A stretch of 64,000 nucleotides of DNA, taken from Magnetovibrio sp. (GTDB lineage: Bacteria > Pseudomonadota > Alphaproteobacteria > Rhodospirillales > Magnetovibrionaceae). Of the stretch, positions 1 to 9,411 are shown piece by piece. The first letter of the stretch is position 1; every line of letters begins with the position of its first letter. The notes beneath the pieces were generated by a model, which worked only from the letters and a program-made list of their open reading frames with translations, ran no database searches and was not told where the DNA came from. A program made the translations under genes and the position numbers. The DNA lies in contig NZ_DATCTF010000011.1 in the NCBI RefSeq assembly GCF_036568125.1, positions 171,267 through 235,266 on the forward strand. Reading direction: 5' to 3'.

Positions 1-1
1 G

Positions 2-214
<213 letters not shown>

Positions 215-242
215 CTCAAGCCCCGGAATCAGGAGAAATATC

Positions 243-971
243 ATGTCCCGTACAGCACTCGTCACCGGCGGCACCCGCGGCATCGGCGCAGCCGTTTCCA
301 TCGCCCTCAAAGAAGCGGGCTATGAAGTCTGCGCGTCCTACGCCGGAAACGACGAAGCCGCCGCGACGTTCAAGGAACTGACCGGCATCCGCGTGCAGAA
401 GTTCGATGTTTCCGACTACGACAGCTGCCACGCTGCCATCTTGGAAATCGAAGGCCATCTCGGCCCGATCGATATTTTGGTCAACAACGCCGGCATCACC
501 CGCGACGCCATGTTGCATAAAATGTCGTTCGAGCAGTGGAACGAGGTCATCAACACCAACCTCAACTCCCTGTTCAACACCACCAAGAACGTGATCGAGA
601 GCATGCGCGAACGCAATTTCGGACGCATCATCAACATCAGCTCGATCAACGGTCAAAAGGGCCAGATGGGCCAGACCAACTATTCCGCCGCCAAAGCCGG
701 CGTGATCGGGTTCACCAAGGCGCTGGCCCAAGAAGGCGCGCGCAAGGGCATCACCGTGAACTGCGTCGCCCCCGGCTACGTCGCCACGGAAATGGTCAAG
801 GCCATCCCCGAAGACGTTCTGACCACGCAAATCCTGCCGCAAATCCCTGTGGGCCGCTTGGGCGAACCGGCGGAGATCGCGCGCTGCGTGACCTTCCTGG
901 CATCCGAAGAAGCTGGCTTTATCACCGGCGCGACCATCACCGTCAACGGCGGGCAATACATCACCACCTAA
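243..971 (+). CDS. phaB: Acetoacetyl-CoA reductase (NADPH), PHB synthesis
   Basis: A 242-residue short-chain dehydrogenase/reductase. Visible motifs: TGGTRGIGAA near residue 8 (NADPH-binding TGxxxGIG), the NNAG motif near residue 83, and the catalytic serine followed by NYSAAKAG (YxxxK) near residue 148. Length and sequence fit PhaB, which reduces acetoacetyl-CoA to (R)-3-hydroxybutyryl-CoA, the monomer for polyhydroxybutyrate and the entry point to the ethylmalonyl-CoA pathway via crotonyl-CoA. The start has a good AGGAGA ribosome site 7 bases upstream. It follows the thiolase with a 28-bp gap, consistent with one transcript, and is followed by an intrinsic terminator. A FabG-type reductase is the alternative, but the thiolase neighbour favours PhaB. 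Confidence 0.93.
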   Translation: MSRTALVTGGTRGIGAAVSIALKEAGYEVCASYAGNDEAAATFKELTGIRVQKFDVSDYDSCHAAILEIEGHLGPIDILVNNAGITRDAMLHKMSFEQWNEVINTNLNSLFNTTKNVIESMRERNFGRIINISSINGQKGQMGQTNYSAAKAGVIGFTKALAQEGARKGITVNCVAPGYVATEMVKAIPEDVLTTQILPQIPVGRLGEPAEIARCVTFLASEEAGFITGATITVNGGQYITT

Positions 972-1000
972 GACCAAAGCACACTCCTGCGCTTTAGCGA

Positions 1001-1033
1001 AAACCGCTTCGGGAATTCCGGAGCGGTTTTTTT
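1001..1033 (+). terminator. Intrinsic terminator after phaB
   Basis: AAACCGCT pairs with AGCGGTTT around a GAATTC-centred loop and is followed by a run of seven T. It lies 30 bp past the phaB stop and should end the phaAB transcript. Confidence 0.8.
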
Positions 1034-1156
1034 GCTGTTGGAGCCCCCCCTTATCAAACCGAGCAACGTACAAGACTGACGGTCATTTTTCGTTTGGTCG
1101 CCCCGCACCGCCACCCCACATAATACTATTATATGCAGTCGGGATGACGGTTGATC

Positions 1157-3739
1157 ATGATGACCCACAACGGCATTTGCCGCGCAGGCTTCAAAAGGCC
1201 ATTGGCGCGAGGATACTCCGGCGTGCTTGCGCTGAGCTTTTTGCTTTTGGTTTTCCTGTCTCCAGGACGTGCATGGGCGGAATCCGAAATAACAGCCGCC
1301 GTCACAAGCAATTTCCCCCCCTATTATACACTTAACGACAAAGGTCAACCCGAAGGGTTCGCCATCGACATCATGAACGCCATCGCGAAACGCAGTGGCT
1401 TTCGGGTGCGATATATCATCAAAAACTCATGGCCCGAGGCCACCAAGGCCCTTCAGGACGGTGAAGTCGATGTGATCCCCAATGCCGGCATCACGGAGCA
1501 ACGAGAAGCCTTTGCAAAATTCACCCCGCCCGTGGAGACCTTCCCCGTATCGATCTTCGTGCGCACGGAAACCCAGAATATTTTTGGCCTTCGGGATCTA
1601 GACGGTAAGACCGTCGCCGTTGTCACGAATAATGTGGGCTACTCCCTGCTCAAACAACGAAACAACATCAACCTCAAAGTCTTCGATGACAAGGTGAACG
1701 CCTTATTCGCCCTGACCGCGGGCGAGGTTGATGCGCTTGTCTATCCCGAACCCGTCGCCATGCAAATTGCGCGCAAGGCAAAGATCGACCATCGCATCCA
1801 TGTCGTGGGCATGCCGCTCACGGAAATCACCCGCGCCATTGCGGTGAGAAAAGACGCCCCGGAACTCCATGCGACGCTTTCGCAAGCTGTGGCGTGGTTC
1901 GTCCGCTCGCCTGAATATCGAGCCATTTACGTCAAGTGGTTTGGCACACCGACGCCGTACTGGACGAAACAACGCATCGTTTGGACGATCCTCTTTGTCA
2001 GTGCAGCCTTTTTGCTCGTCATCGTCATCGCGGCGTATTTCGCCCGATTGAACAGGAACCTGCGCCTTGAGGTGATCAACCGCACCCAAGCCGAACAACG
2101 CCTGCAACAGACCAAGCAAGATCTCATCTCGGCGCAAGAGATCGCCCGTCTGGGCAGCTGGCGACTTGATATCGCAAGCGGCGAGCTATGGTGGTCGGAT
2201 GAAATCTATCGCATTTTCGGCATCCCCTACGACGAGTTCGGTGCAAGTTACGAAGCCTTTCTGGATGCCATTCATCCTGACGACAAGGCTTATGTCGCTC
2301 AGCAATACGAAGGCAGCATGCAAGGGACATTCCCCTATGACATCGAACATCGCATCATCCGTCACGACACGGCAGAGGTGCGCTGGGTGCACGAAAAATG
2401 CGAACACATTCGCAACGCTCAAGGTGAAGTCATCCGCTCCAAAGGCACTGTGCAGGACATCACCGAACGTAAACTGGTGTCTGATCGTCTAACGCAAGAG
2501 CTTGAGGCCCGAAAAATTGCCGAAGAAAAACTGCAAGAAACGCTGGACCAACTGGAAGTGCGTGTCGAAGAACGCACCCGTGACCTGTCCAATGAAGTGA
2601 TCGCACGGCAAAAAAGCGAAGCGGAATTGCGCAAACTGTCGCGAGCCGTCGAGCAAAGCTCCAGCGTCATCTACATCACCGACATTGATGCAACGATCGA
2701 GTATGTGAACCCGAAATTTTCGGAACTGCTCGGCTACACACCCGACGAGGCGATCGGACGGAACGCCAAGTTGCTGCAATCCGGCAACACCCCGACCGAA
2801 GTATATCAAGACATGTGGCAAGCCATTTTGTCCGGAGACGAATGGCGCGGTGAGTTGGAAGACCGCACAAAGAGCGGCGAGGTGTTTTGGGCTGCGGTTT
2901 CCATTTCCCCGGTGCGCGACGAGCACAACGCCATCACCCACTTTATCGCCATGCACGAAAACATCACCGCACGCAAAAACACCGAAATCGCCATGGCCAA
3001 TGCGCGACAAGCCGCGGAACTTGCCAACAAGGCCAAGACCGACCTGATGGCCAACATGAGCCATGAGTTGCGCACACCGCTGAACGCCATCATCGGTTTT
3101 TCCGAAACGATGAAGCATTCCGTCTTCGGCCCGCTGGGCAATGCACAATACGAAGAATACGCCGGCTTCATCCATTCTTCCGGCACGCACCTTTTGCAGC
3201 TCATCAACGACATTTTGGATGTATCTGCGGTGGAAGCCGGCAAGCTCAACCTCCGGGAAGAGGAAGTCATCGTTCAAGACATCTGTGCCGCAGCGATGCA
3301 AATCATCAGCCCCAAAGCGGATGAAAAATGCATTTCCCTCAAACCCATCGACACGCCCGATTTGCCGATGTTGATGGCCGACCCGCTGCGCCTCAAACAG
3401 ATCTTCATCAACCTTCTGTCCAACGCCGTCAAATTCACCCCCGAAAACGGTAACATTTCGTGCGATGCGCACATCGACGAACAAAACAAAATGGTTCTCA
3501 CCATCACGGACACCGGCATCGGCATGGATCATGACGGCCTCGACAAAGCCATGACGAAATTTGGTCAAGTCGACAGTTCTCTTTCGCGTACGCACGAAGG
3601 AACCGGGCTCGGGCTGCCCTTGACACAAGGCCTTGTCGAATTGCACGGTGGCACCATGGAGTTGGAAAGCGCAATCGGCAAAGGCACCAAGGTCAGCCTC
3701 ACCTTCCCCGCCGAAAGAGTCCTGACCCTGGAACTCTGA
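1157..3739 (+). CDS. Sensor histidine kinase with periplasmic substrate-binding (SBP_bac_3-like) domain
   Basis: About 860 residues. Order: signal sequence or first membrane helix (LALSFLLLVFL), a bacterial type-3 solute-binding domain (about residues 40-265, opening AAVTSNFPPYYTLNDKG, as in amino-acid-binding proteins), a membrane helix (about 275-298), a PAS domain (about 330-430), a short coiled coil, a second PAS (about 490-600), HisKA with NMSHELRTPLNAIIGF (phosphoacceptor His near 636) and HATPase_c with NLLSNAVKF, DTGIGM and GTGLGLPL. Architecture resembles BvgS/EvgS-type kinases but with one binding domain and no receiver or HPt domain, so it must signal to a separate regulator; none is adjacent. 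The ligand is unknown. A TTG at 1151 and ATGs at 1157 and 1160 compete as starts; no strong ribosome site separates them. Confidence 0.9.
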   Translation: MMTHNGICRAGFKRPLARGYSGVLALSFLLLVFLSPGRAWAESEITAAVTSNFPPYYTLNDKGQPEGFAIDIMNAIAKRSGFRVRYIIKNSWPEATKALQDGEVDVIPNAGITEQREAFAKFTPPVETFPVSIFVRTETQNIFGLRDLDGKTVAVVTNNVGYSLLKQRNNINLKVFDDKVNALFALTAGEVDALVYPEPVAMQIARKAKIDHRIHVVGMPLTEITRAIAVRKDAPELHATLSQAVAWFVRSPEYRAIYVKWFGTPTPYWTKQRIVWTILFVSAAFLLVIVIAAYFARLNRNLRLEVINRTQAEQRLQQTKQDLISAQEIARLGSWRLDIASGELWWSDEIYRIFGIPYDEFGASYEAFLDAIHPDDKAYVAQQYEGSMQGTFPYDIEHRIIRHDTAEVRWVHEKCEHIRNAQGEVIRSKGTVQDITERKLVSDRLTQELEARKIAEEKLQETLDQLEVRVEERTRDLSNEVIARQKSEAELRKLSRAVEQSSSVIYITDIDATIEYVNPKFSELLGYTPDEAIGRNAKLLQSGNTPTEVYQDMWQAILSGDEWRGELEDRTKSGEVFWAAVSISPVRDEHNAITHFIAMHENITARKNTEIAMANARQAAELANKAKTDLMANMSHELRTPLNAIIGFSETMKHSVFGPLGNAQYEEYAGFIHSSGTHLLQLINDILDVSAVEAGKLNLREEEVIVQDICAAAMQIISPKADEKCISLKPIDTPDLPMLMADPLRLKQIFINLLSNAVKFTPENGNISCDAHIDEQNKMVLTITDTGIGMDHDGLDKAMTKFGQVDSSLSRTHEGTGLGLPLTQGLVELHGGTMELESAIGKGTKVSLTFPAERVLTLEL

Positions 3740-3759
3740 CGAAAAGCCGAGACCGCCAC

Positions 3760-4701
3760 ATGAGAAAGGCACCCCACGTGAGCAGCGAACCGATCATCCT
3801 CCACCACTATCCGCAATCGCCAGTGACGGAAAAGGTCCGCGTGGTGCTGGGCATGAAGGGCCTGAGTTGGCGCTCCGTGATGATCCCGCGCCTGCCGCCC
3901 AGGCCGAACTTGATGCCCTTGACCGGTGGTTATCGCCTCACCCCGGTGATGCAGATCGGCGCAGATATTTACTGCGACACCAAATGCATCATCGACGAGA
4001 TCGAACGCCGCGTCCCCACGCCGACCTTGTTTCCCTCGGCTCGCCCTGGGCTGTCCTGGGCCTTGGGCCAATGGACCGATGGCCCACTGTTCAAGGACGT
4101 GGTCACCGTCGCGTTGGTCGAAATGAGCCCCAACATGCCGCCAGAATTTCTCGCCGACCGCGGGCCGCTGTATTTCGGCCAGGACTTTTCGCTCGACGGC
4201 ATCAAAGCCAAATACGCAAATGCGCTCGCGAACGTGCGCACCCAGTTCGCCTGGATCGACGACGGGGTCAAAGCTCAAAATTTCCTGATGGGTGCGCAGC
4301 CCGGATTGGCCGATGCACTGGCCTATTACCTGGTGTGGTTTTTGCGCGACCGCATGGCCGACGGCGAAACGTTTTTAAGCCAATTTGAAAACCTGATCCG
4401 CTGGGAACAGCGCATCAAAGCCATCGGCCACGGTAGTCCTGTAGAATTGAGCGACCTCGACGCGCTGGATATCGCCAAGAACGCTCAGCCGCAAACGCCC
4501 CAACTCATAGACTCCGCCGATCCCCTGGGGCTCAAGGCGGGCGACACCATCGGCGTGCAGCCCGCAAGCGGCGGCCCCGAGGTCGTCGGTACGCTGCACA
4601 GCCTCACCGCCGAACGCGTCACCCTGGTGCGCAATGACGACCGCGCCGGAACCGTCGCCGTACACTTCCCGCGTTTGGGCTACGACGTGAAACCTGTCTA
4701 A
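3760..4701 (+). CDS. Glutathione S-transferase-like protein with extra C-terminal barrel-like region
   Basis: 313 residues. The N-terminal part (from IILHHYPQSPVTEKVRVVLG) is a thioredoxin-fold GST N domain, and about residues 100-230 are an all-helical GST C domain. The last ~70 residues (from about 242: GLKAGDTIGVQP, later VVGTLHSLTAERVTLVR) are not part of a normal GST (about 200-230 residues) and look like a small beta-barrel, SH3-like by eye. Substrate unknown. A GTG at 3778 preceded by GAGAAAGG has a better ribosome site than the ATG used here and would remove six residues. It follows the kinase gene by 20 bp, so co-transcription is possible. Its end overlaps the convergent PfkB gene by 4 bp. 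Confidence 0.8.
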   Translation: MRKAPHVSSEPIILHHYPQSPVTEKVRVVLGMKGLSWRSVMIPRLPPRPNLMPLTGGYRLTPVMQIGADIYCDTKCIIDEIERRVPTPTLFPSARPGLSWALGQWTDGPLFKDVVTVALVEMSPNMPPEFLADRGPLYFGQDFSLDGIKAKYANALANVRTQFAWIDDGVKAQNFLMGAQPGLADALAYYLVWFLRDRMADGETFLSQFENLIRWEQRIKAIGHGSPVELSDLDALDIAKNAQPQTPQLIDSADPLGLKAGDTIGVQPASGGPEVVGTLHSLTAERVTLVRNDDRAGTVAVHFPRLGYDVKPV

Positions 4702-6668
4702 GACCTGGCGCGAAACACCCCAGCCAGCAAGGCATCGAGACGCAAGATCAACTGATCGGTCATTTCGTCTTCGAAGTCTTCGCGGGTGGTGGCGCGCACG
4801 CGGCCGAAACGAAACTGCGGGCGTTGCGCCTGAACCACGTAATCGCGCAACGACTGGCGGATGATTTCCAGGCTTTGTTCACGCGACACGCCCCAGGTCT
4901 TGGTGTTCCACACCAAGCGCTCGTCCACGTCTTCGGTCGGAAAGTGCCAAAACTTGATGTCGCCGAACAATTCTGCGAAGTCTTCGGACGACAGAATTTC
5001 CAGCGTTTCCAGCAACGTCACACGCAACAGATAGACGCCTTCGAAACCGCTCAAATCTTCTTTCAACACCCCATGGCGCACGGCGGAATCGTTTTCCAGA
5101 TCGCCGATTTCCTTGCAGAACTTTCCGGTGTCGACCAAGCGGGTCATGTCCTCGGCGCTGATCGCCTGCATGTCGGGCCGCCCCTTGGCGGCAGAGTGGG
5201 TGATCTGGCGCGGCACCACGCGCACCAGCGGGCTGAGGCTATAGCTACCGTCTTGGCATTTGCCCGCCAAATTGGCCAGCGCCGCACCCGCGCCGGTGAT
5301 GCGCGGATGTTCCGGGTCGCCGGGATTGCCGCCGATCAACAACACCAAGACGTTGCGGCTCGGCCCGCGCGGCGGGATCGGCGCGGGACGGATTTGGCAT
5401 TCGTCGCGATCGAACGTTTCATGCTTACCTACGAACGCGCCCGAGCTTTCGGCCTTGTGCAGCGCGTATTCGACGAAGCCACGATCCTTGTCGGTCAAAT
5501 TTGGCCGGGCGCGTTGGAAGATGATGCCCGCGATGTAGTGGGCGAAGTTGGCCGCTTGGTTTAGCTTCAGGCTTGAGCCCGCCATCAGGTAATAGGCCGC
5601 GATGGACGCGGCGAAGCTGTCGCCGCAGCCGGTGTCTTCTTGAACGCTGCGGTCGACCTCGATGGCGTTTTCCTGGATCAACGGCGAGTAGACGAATTCG
5701 ACCCGCCCGCCGCGGGCCTTGCGCGCCAACGCCGCGCCCTTGGCGCCGTCGGTGATGACGACGTGGTTGGCGCCGTCTTCCAAAACCCGGCGGCTGATTT
5801 CGCGCGCGTACATGACCCGCAGCTCGGCGGCGTCCTTGTGCTTGCGGCGTAGCGGCTCGAAGCCGAAAAACTGCGCCGCCTCGGCGAGGTTGAGGCTGAC
5901 CACATCGGCAATGGACAGAAAGTGACGATACTCGGTGTAGAGCTTTTTCAGCTGATTGCCGCCGACCAGCCAAAAGACCTTGAGACCCTTGTTCTTGAGT
6001 TTACGCTGCCAGATCAGATCAAACTTTTCGGAATCCGCGGGCTCTTGGCCGACGAAGATGAAATCGTCGCCCGCGCCCAAGAAATCCTTTTCCGTTTGCC
6101 ACAAATCGATGGCGTCCGAATCATAAGACGGACCACGTTCGGTCAAGATCAGCTTGTCGAAACCGTCACCGCGAAAAATCATCGAGGTGCGCGAGGTCCC
6201 CGCGACCATCTGGCCGGGAAACGAATCTGCGGCGTCCGCCCACGTCAGATAGTCGATGTCAGGGCGTTTCGGCGCTGCGTCTTCTTCGCCCCCCTCGCCG
6301 ACATCGCCAAGCACGTCGAGGATGATTTCAAGATCCTTGGCCAAATTGCACAAGCCGCCGCCCAAGGTGCGCTTGAACGGCCCCGCATCGGAATCCGATA
6401 TCACCAAACGTTCACCGCGCGCCGCATCCAAAACCACCTCGTAACCATCTTCCGCCGCCGTTCGGCGGATCGCGTCGACCGCGACCTTGACCGCGTCGGG
6501 CGCGCGACCGCGCAAGGTTTCCAAGGTCGCGCGCAAACCGTCCGAAAGCCCGCCCGCGAACAAATCGATGGTTTGCGACCGCACCAGGGAAATCAGCACC
6601 CGCTCGGGCACGCCGTTGATTTCCGCGATGGCCGCTGTGCGGGCATTTGAAGGATCGCCGTCGCTCAT
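4698..6668 (-). CDS. PfkB-family sugar/nucleoside kinase with long C-terminal extension
   Basis: 656 residues, about twice the usual PfkB kinase (~300-330). The ribokinase-like core lies in roughly residues 30-420 and ends in the anion-hole/catalytic motif DTGCGDSFAAS (residues 345-355; the second Asp is the expected catalytic base), the family's DTxGAGD signature. VVITDGAKGAAL and NLAEAAQFFGF are also typical of the fold. From about residue 430 a ~225-residue region follows that I do not recognise; it opens with NVLVLLIGGNPGDPEHPRI and includes LVRVVPRQITHS. The start has AAAAGGA upstream. Substrate unknown; neighbours give no clue. Codon and base use match the surroundings, and there is no sign of a frameshift between the two halves. 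Confidence 0.75.
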   Translation of the reverse strand: MSDGDPSNARTAAIAEINGVPERVLISLVRSQTIDLFAGGLSDGLRATLETLRGRAPDAVKVAVDAIRRTAAEDGYEVVLDAARGERLVISDSDAGPFKRTLGGGLCNLAKDLEIILDVLGDVGEGGEEDAAPKRPDIDYLTWADAADSFPGQMVAGTSRTSMIFRGDGFDKLILTERGPSYDSDAIDLWQTEKDFLGAGDDFIFVGQEPADSEKFDLIWQRKLKNKGLKVFWLVGGNQLKKLYTEYRHFLSIADVVSLNLAEAAQFFGFEPLRRKHKDAAELRVMYAREISRRVLEDGANHVVITDGAKGAALARKARGGRVEFVYSPLIQENAIEVDRSVQEDTGCGDSFAASIAAYYLMAGSSLKLNQAANFAHYIAGIIFQRARPNLTDKDRGFVEYALHKAESSGAFVGKHETFDRDECQIRPAPIPPRGPSRNVLVLLIGGNPGDPEHPRITGAGAALANLAGKCQDGSYSLSPLVRVVPRQITHSAAKGRPDMQAISAEDMTRLVDTGKFCKEIGDLENDSAVRHGVLKEDLSGFEGVYLLRVTLLETLEILSSEDFAELFGDIKFWHFPTEDVDERLVWNTKTWGVSREQSLEIIRQSLRDYVVQAQRPQFRFGRVRATTREDFEDEMTDQLILRLDALLAGVFRARS

Positions 6669-6699
6669 GGTGCTCAGTCCTTTTCGTGTCGAAACTTAA

Positions 6700-7158
6700 T
6701 CAGATCTGCCCCGGATCGAACCCCGGCGGGGCCAATTCGAAACTGGAAAACTCAAACGCCGGGGCGACTTGGCAGCCGACCAAGGTCCAATCGCCCAAAG
6801 CGCGGGCGGCCTGCCAGCCGTTGATCGGCACCACCGCTTGGGGTCGCTGCCCGGCACGCAGATCGAGGCCGAGAATGTGGGTTCGGCGCGAACCGCCCGC
6901 AGGGTGAATCTGCAACTCCAACGCCGCGCCCGCGTGCCAGCACCAGATTTCTTCCGCGTCCAAGACCCGGTGCCAGTGCGAGCTTTCCCCGGCCTTGAGC
7001 AGGAAGTAAATGGAGGTCACCGCGCCGCGTGTTCCATCGCCGGGATCATGGCGATGGATTTCCTTGAAGTGACCGCCTTCGGGATGGGGAGCGAGATCCA
7101 AGATCTCGATCACCTCATCCGCCGTCAGACCGTGAAACGCGCCGTCCATATCACGCAT
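6700..7158 (-). CDS. Cupin family protein (DUF985)
   Basis: 152 residues. The sequence fits the DUF985 cupin family: LDLAPHPEGGHFKEIHRH near the N-terminus, then SIYFLLKAGESSHWHRV with the cupin metal-type histidines, and WCWHAGAALELQI. This is a single-domain cytoplasmic beta-barrel of no settled biochemical role. Its first ATG overlaps the end of the preceding GST gene by 8 bp; a second ATG (7149) three codons downstream sits directly after that stop as TGATATG. Either way translation is likely coupled, placing it last in a gloB-GST-cupin operon. Confidence 0.82.
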   Translation of the reverse strand: MRDMDGAFHGLTADEVIEILDLAPHPEGGHFKEIHRHDPGDGTRGAVTSIYFLLKAGESSHWHRVLDAEEIWCWHAGAALELQIHPAGGSRRTHILGLDLRAGQRPQAVVPINGWQAARALGDWTLVGCQVAPAFEFSSFELAPPGFDPGQI

Positions 7159-7753
7159 CCGGCGGCGGCGCGGTGGCGGTCATAAAGTCCTCGGTGGCGA
7201 CCCGATCCAGCCATGCCGACAGGTGTGGGCGGTTTGTGCGGATGTCAGGTACGACGCTGCGAAATTCCAGCCAGCCGACCGCCGCCGCCACCGCCAAGAT
7301 ACCGATCTGGGTGCTGTCGCCGAATTCCCCCGCCACCGCGTCGATGGCGTCGAGGCCGTGATTGATCTTGCTCGCCTGAGCGTCGATCCAGCCTTGCGAT
7401 CGATGCTCTTCGCGGCGCTTGTTTTCCATGAAGATCAAGATGCCCGCATCGGTGATACCGTCGGCCAACGCTTCCAGACACAAGGCCTGCCAGCGGGCTT
7501 CGGGGTTTTCTGGATACACCGCCGCTTCGTCGCCGAGGCTGGCGAGGTAAGCGGAAATCAACGGCGAATCGATCAACACCGTGTCGTCGTCCCGCGCCAA
7601 CGCCGGAACCTTGCCGAGCGGATTGAGCTTGCGATAGGCCTCGGCCTTGTAATCGATTTCGGTGACCTCGACCCGGTTTGCGATGCCCGCGACATGCGCG
7701 ACCATGCGGCACTTGCGCCCGAACGGCGAGGTCAGCGACGTATACAGCTTCAT
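7151..7753 (-). CDS. Glutathione S-transferase family protein
   Basis: 200 residues from the ATG giving MKLYTSLTSPFGRKCRM. The longer open frame upstream overlaps gloB and is rejected; this start has AAGGACC upstream and forms a TGATG overlap with the gloB stop. The thioredoxin-fold N domain shows SPFGRKCR, LNPLGKVPAL and DSPLISAYL (glutathione-contacting ProxxxSer-type loop), followed by a helical C domain. Standard GST length. Coupling to gloB, a glutathione-thioester hydrolase, suggests a role in glutathione-dependent detoxification; the substrate is not predictable. Confidence 0.87.
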   Translation of the reverse strand: MKLYTSLTSPFGRKCRMVAHVAGIANRVEVTEIDYKAEAYRKLNPLGKVPALARDDDTVLIDSPLISAYLASLGDEAAVYPENPEARWQALCLEALADGITDAGILIFMENKRREEHRSQGWIDAQASKINHGLDAIDAVAGEFGDSTQIGILAVAAAVGWLEFRSVVPDIRTNRPHLSAWLDRVATEDFMTATAPPPDA

Positions 7754-8523
7754 CAAAAACGGTCCTTTCGTGAACGGATTTCGGCGAACACTTCTTCGGC
7801 CTCGCGATCGGCCATGCCCAGCATGGTTTTGAAGGCCGGGATGTCGCAACGCAAAAACGGATTGGTGCGTACCTCTTGCTCCAAAGTGCTCGGCACTGTC
7901 GACCGGCCCTGTTCGCGCAGACGAATAACCTCGTCGGCGCGGGCCTGCAGATCGGCGTTATCGGGGTCGATGCTCAACGCGAAGTCGGCGTTGGCGTTGG
8001 TGTATTCGTGGGCGCAATAAACCTGCGTCTGGGTGGGCAGGTCGCGCAGCTTTTTCAGGCTGTTCCACATCTGCGTGGCGGACCCGCCGAACAGCCGCCC
8101 GCAACCGAGCGAAAACAACGTATCGCCGACGAACACCGCGTTCTCCGCATCGAAACTATACGCCAGATGGTTTTTGGTGTGGCCCGGCACTTCCATCACC
8201 CGGGCCGTGGTTCCGCCCAATTCAATCAGATCGCCGTCCAGCACGCCGTGATCGCACTTGGGGATTTGGCCGAAATCGTGACGGTTGCCGTAAACCACCG
8301 ACCCGAAGGCCTCGACGATTTCCGGGATACCGTCGGTGTGATCGTAATGGGGGTGAGTTACCAAGATGTGAGAAATCGTCCAGCCGAGCTTATTCGCCGC
8401 GTCGATCACCGGTCCTGCGACTGCGGGATCCACGCAAGCGGTTTTCCCGCTCTGCACATCGTGGATCAGATAGACATAGTTGTCGTTCAGGACCGGCACC
8501 TGCCGGATATCGAGACCGCTCAT
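7753..8523 (-). CDS. gloB: Hydroxyacylglutathione hydrolase (glyoxalase II)
   Basis: 256 residues from MSGLDIRQVPVLNDNYVYL, the normal GloB length; an upstream in-frame extension of 26 codons lacks family similarity. The metallo-beta-lactamase fold is shown by THPHYDHTDG (THxHxDH binuclear metal site), VMEVPGHTKNHLAY, VFVGDTLFSLGCGRLF and CAHEYTNANADFAL. It hydrolyses S-D-lactoylglutathione to lactate and glutathione in the cytoplasm, completing methylglyoxal detoxification. First gene of the apparent gloB-GST-cupin operon, with overlapping stop and start at its 3' end. Confidence 0.95.
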   Translation of the reverse strand: MSGLDIRQVPVLNDNYVYLIHDVQSGKTACVDPAVAGPVIDAANKLGWTISHILVTHPHYDHTDGIPEIVEAFGSVVYGNRHDFGQIPKCDHGVLDGDLIELGGTTARVMEVPGHTKNHLAYSFDAENAVFVGDTLFSLGCGRLFGGSATQMWNSLKKLRDLPTQTQVYCAHEYTNANADFALSIDPDNADLQARADEVIRLREQGRSTVPSTLEQEVRTNPFLRCDIPAFKTMLGMADREAEEVFAEIRSRKDRF

Positions 8524-8637
8524 GGGATGGTGCGCCTCATTCTGTTCTGTCGTTGCGCTGAAGGTATCATCCCTGAAACGTCTTCGCATCCGTGATTTCA
8601 CTTTTTGCCCACGCCTTTAGGCCCTAAACTGCCGCCC

Positions 8638-9369
8638 ATGTGGATGGATGCCGTCGATCTTCGAGAATTTTACGCCACGACCACCGGTCGGGTGGCGCGT
8701 AGCGTGATCCGCCAAAATCTGCGCCAGATGTGGCCGGATGTGGCGGGTTTGGACGTGTTGGGCATTGGCTACACCACGCCTTATCTGGGCCTGTTCCGTC
8801 CCGAAGCCGCGCGTACCGTCGCCGCCATGCCCGCCCGCCAGGGGGTGTTGCACTGGCCGCCCAACGAACCGGGCCTGACCGCGCTGGTCAATGAAAGCGA
8901 ACTGCCGTTCGCGGACCTGTCCATGGACCGCATCTTGATGGTTCATGCGGTGGAATCGTCCGAACAACTGCGTCACATGCTGCGCGAGGTGTGGCGGGTG
9001 CTGTCCGACAGCGGGCGGCTGATCGTGGTCGCGCCCAATCGCCGCGGCATCTGGGCGCGCTTGGAACGCAGCCCCTTCGCTCACGGCCAGCCTTACTCGC
9101 CGTCGCAATTGTCGCGGCTTTTGCGCGACAACATGTTCACGCCGATCCGCTCGCAGGTCGGGCTGTACATGCCGCCCAGCCATTCGCGCCTGCTGCTCGG
9201 CGCCGCGCCGGCGTGGGAACAGATCGGGCGGCGACTGTTTCCGGCATTCGGCGGGGTGGTGATGGTCGAAGCGGCCAAGGAAATCTACGCCGGACAACTG
9301 ACCGCCAAACGCGAGACGCGGCGCGCCTTCGCCCTCGCCCCGCCCGGACGCGGCACCAACCGCGGCTAA
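8638..9369 (+). CDS. SAM-dependent methyltransferase (class I, Methyltransf_11-like)
   Basis: 243 residues starting MWMDAVDLREFY. A Rossmann methyltransferase is indicated by LDVLGIGYTTPYLGLF (degenerate motif I), LPFADLSMDRILMVHAVE (motif IV region) and MLREVWRVLSDSGRLIVVAPNRRG (post-motif region). Alphaproteobacterial genomes commonly have this protein divergent from gloB, as here (start to start about 115 bp). The substrate is unknown. A TTG at 8605 would extend it by 11 codons; the ATG is preferred. Confidence 0.82.
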   Translation: MWMDAVDLREFYATTTGRVARSVIRQNLRQMWPDVAGLDVLGIGYTTPYLGLFRPEAARTVAAMPARQGVLHWPPNEPGLTALVNESELPFADLSMDRILMVHAVESSEQLRHMLREVWRVLSDSGRLIVVAPNRRGIWARLERSPFAHGQPYSPSQLSRLLRDNMFTPIRSQVGLYMPPSHSRLLLGAAPAWEQIGRRLFPAFGGVVMVEAAKEIYAGQLTAKRETRRAFALAPPGRGTNRG

Positions 9370-9411
9370 ACGTTCACCCTCGGTTCATGTGCTGCGCGCT
9401 AGAGTGAGGGC

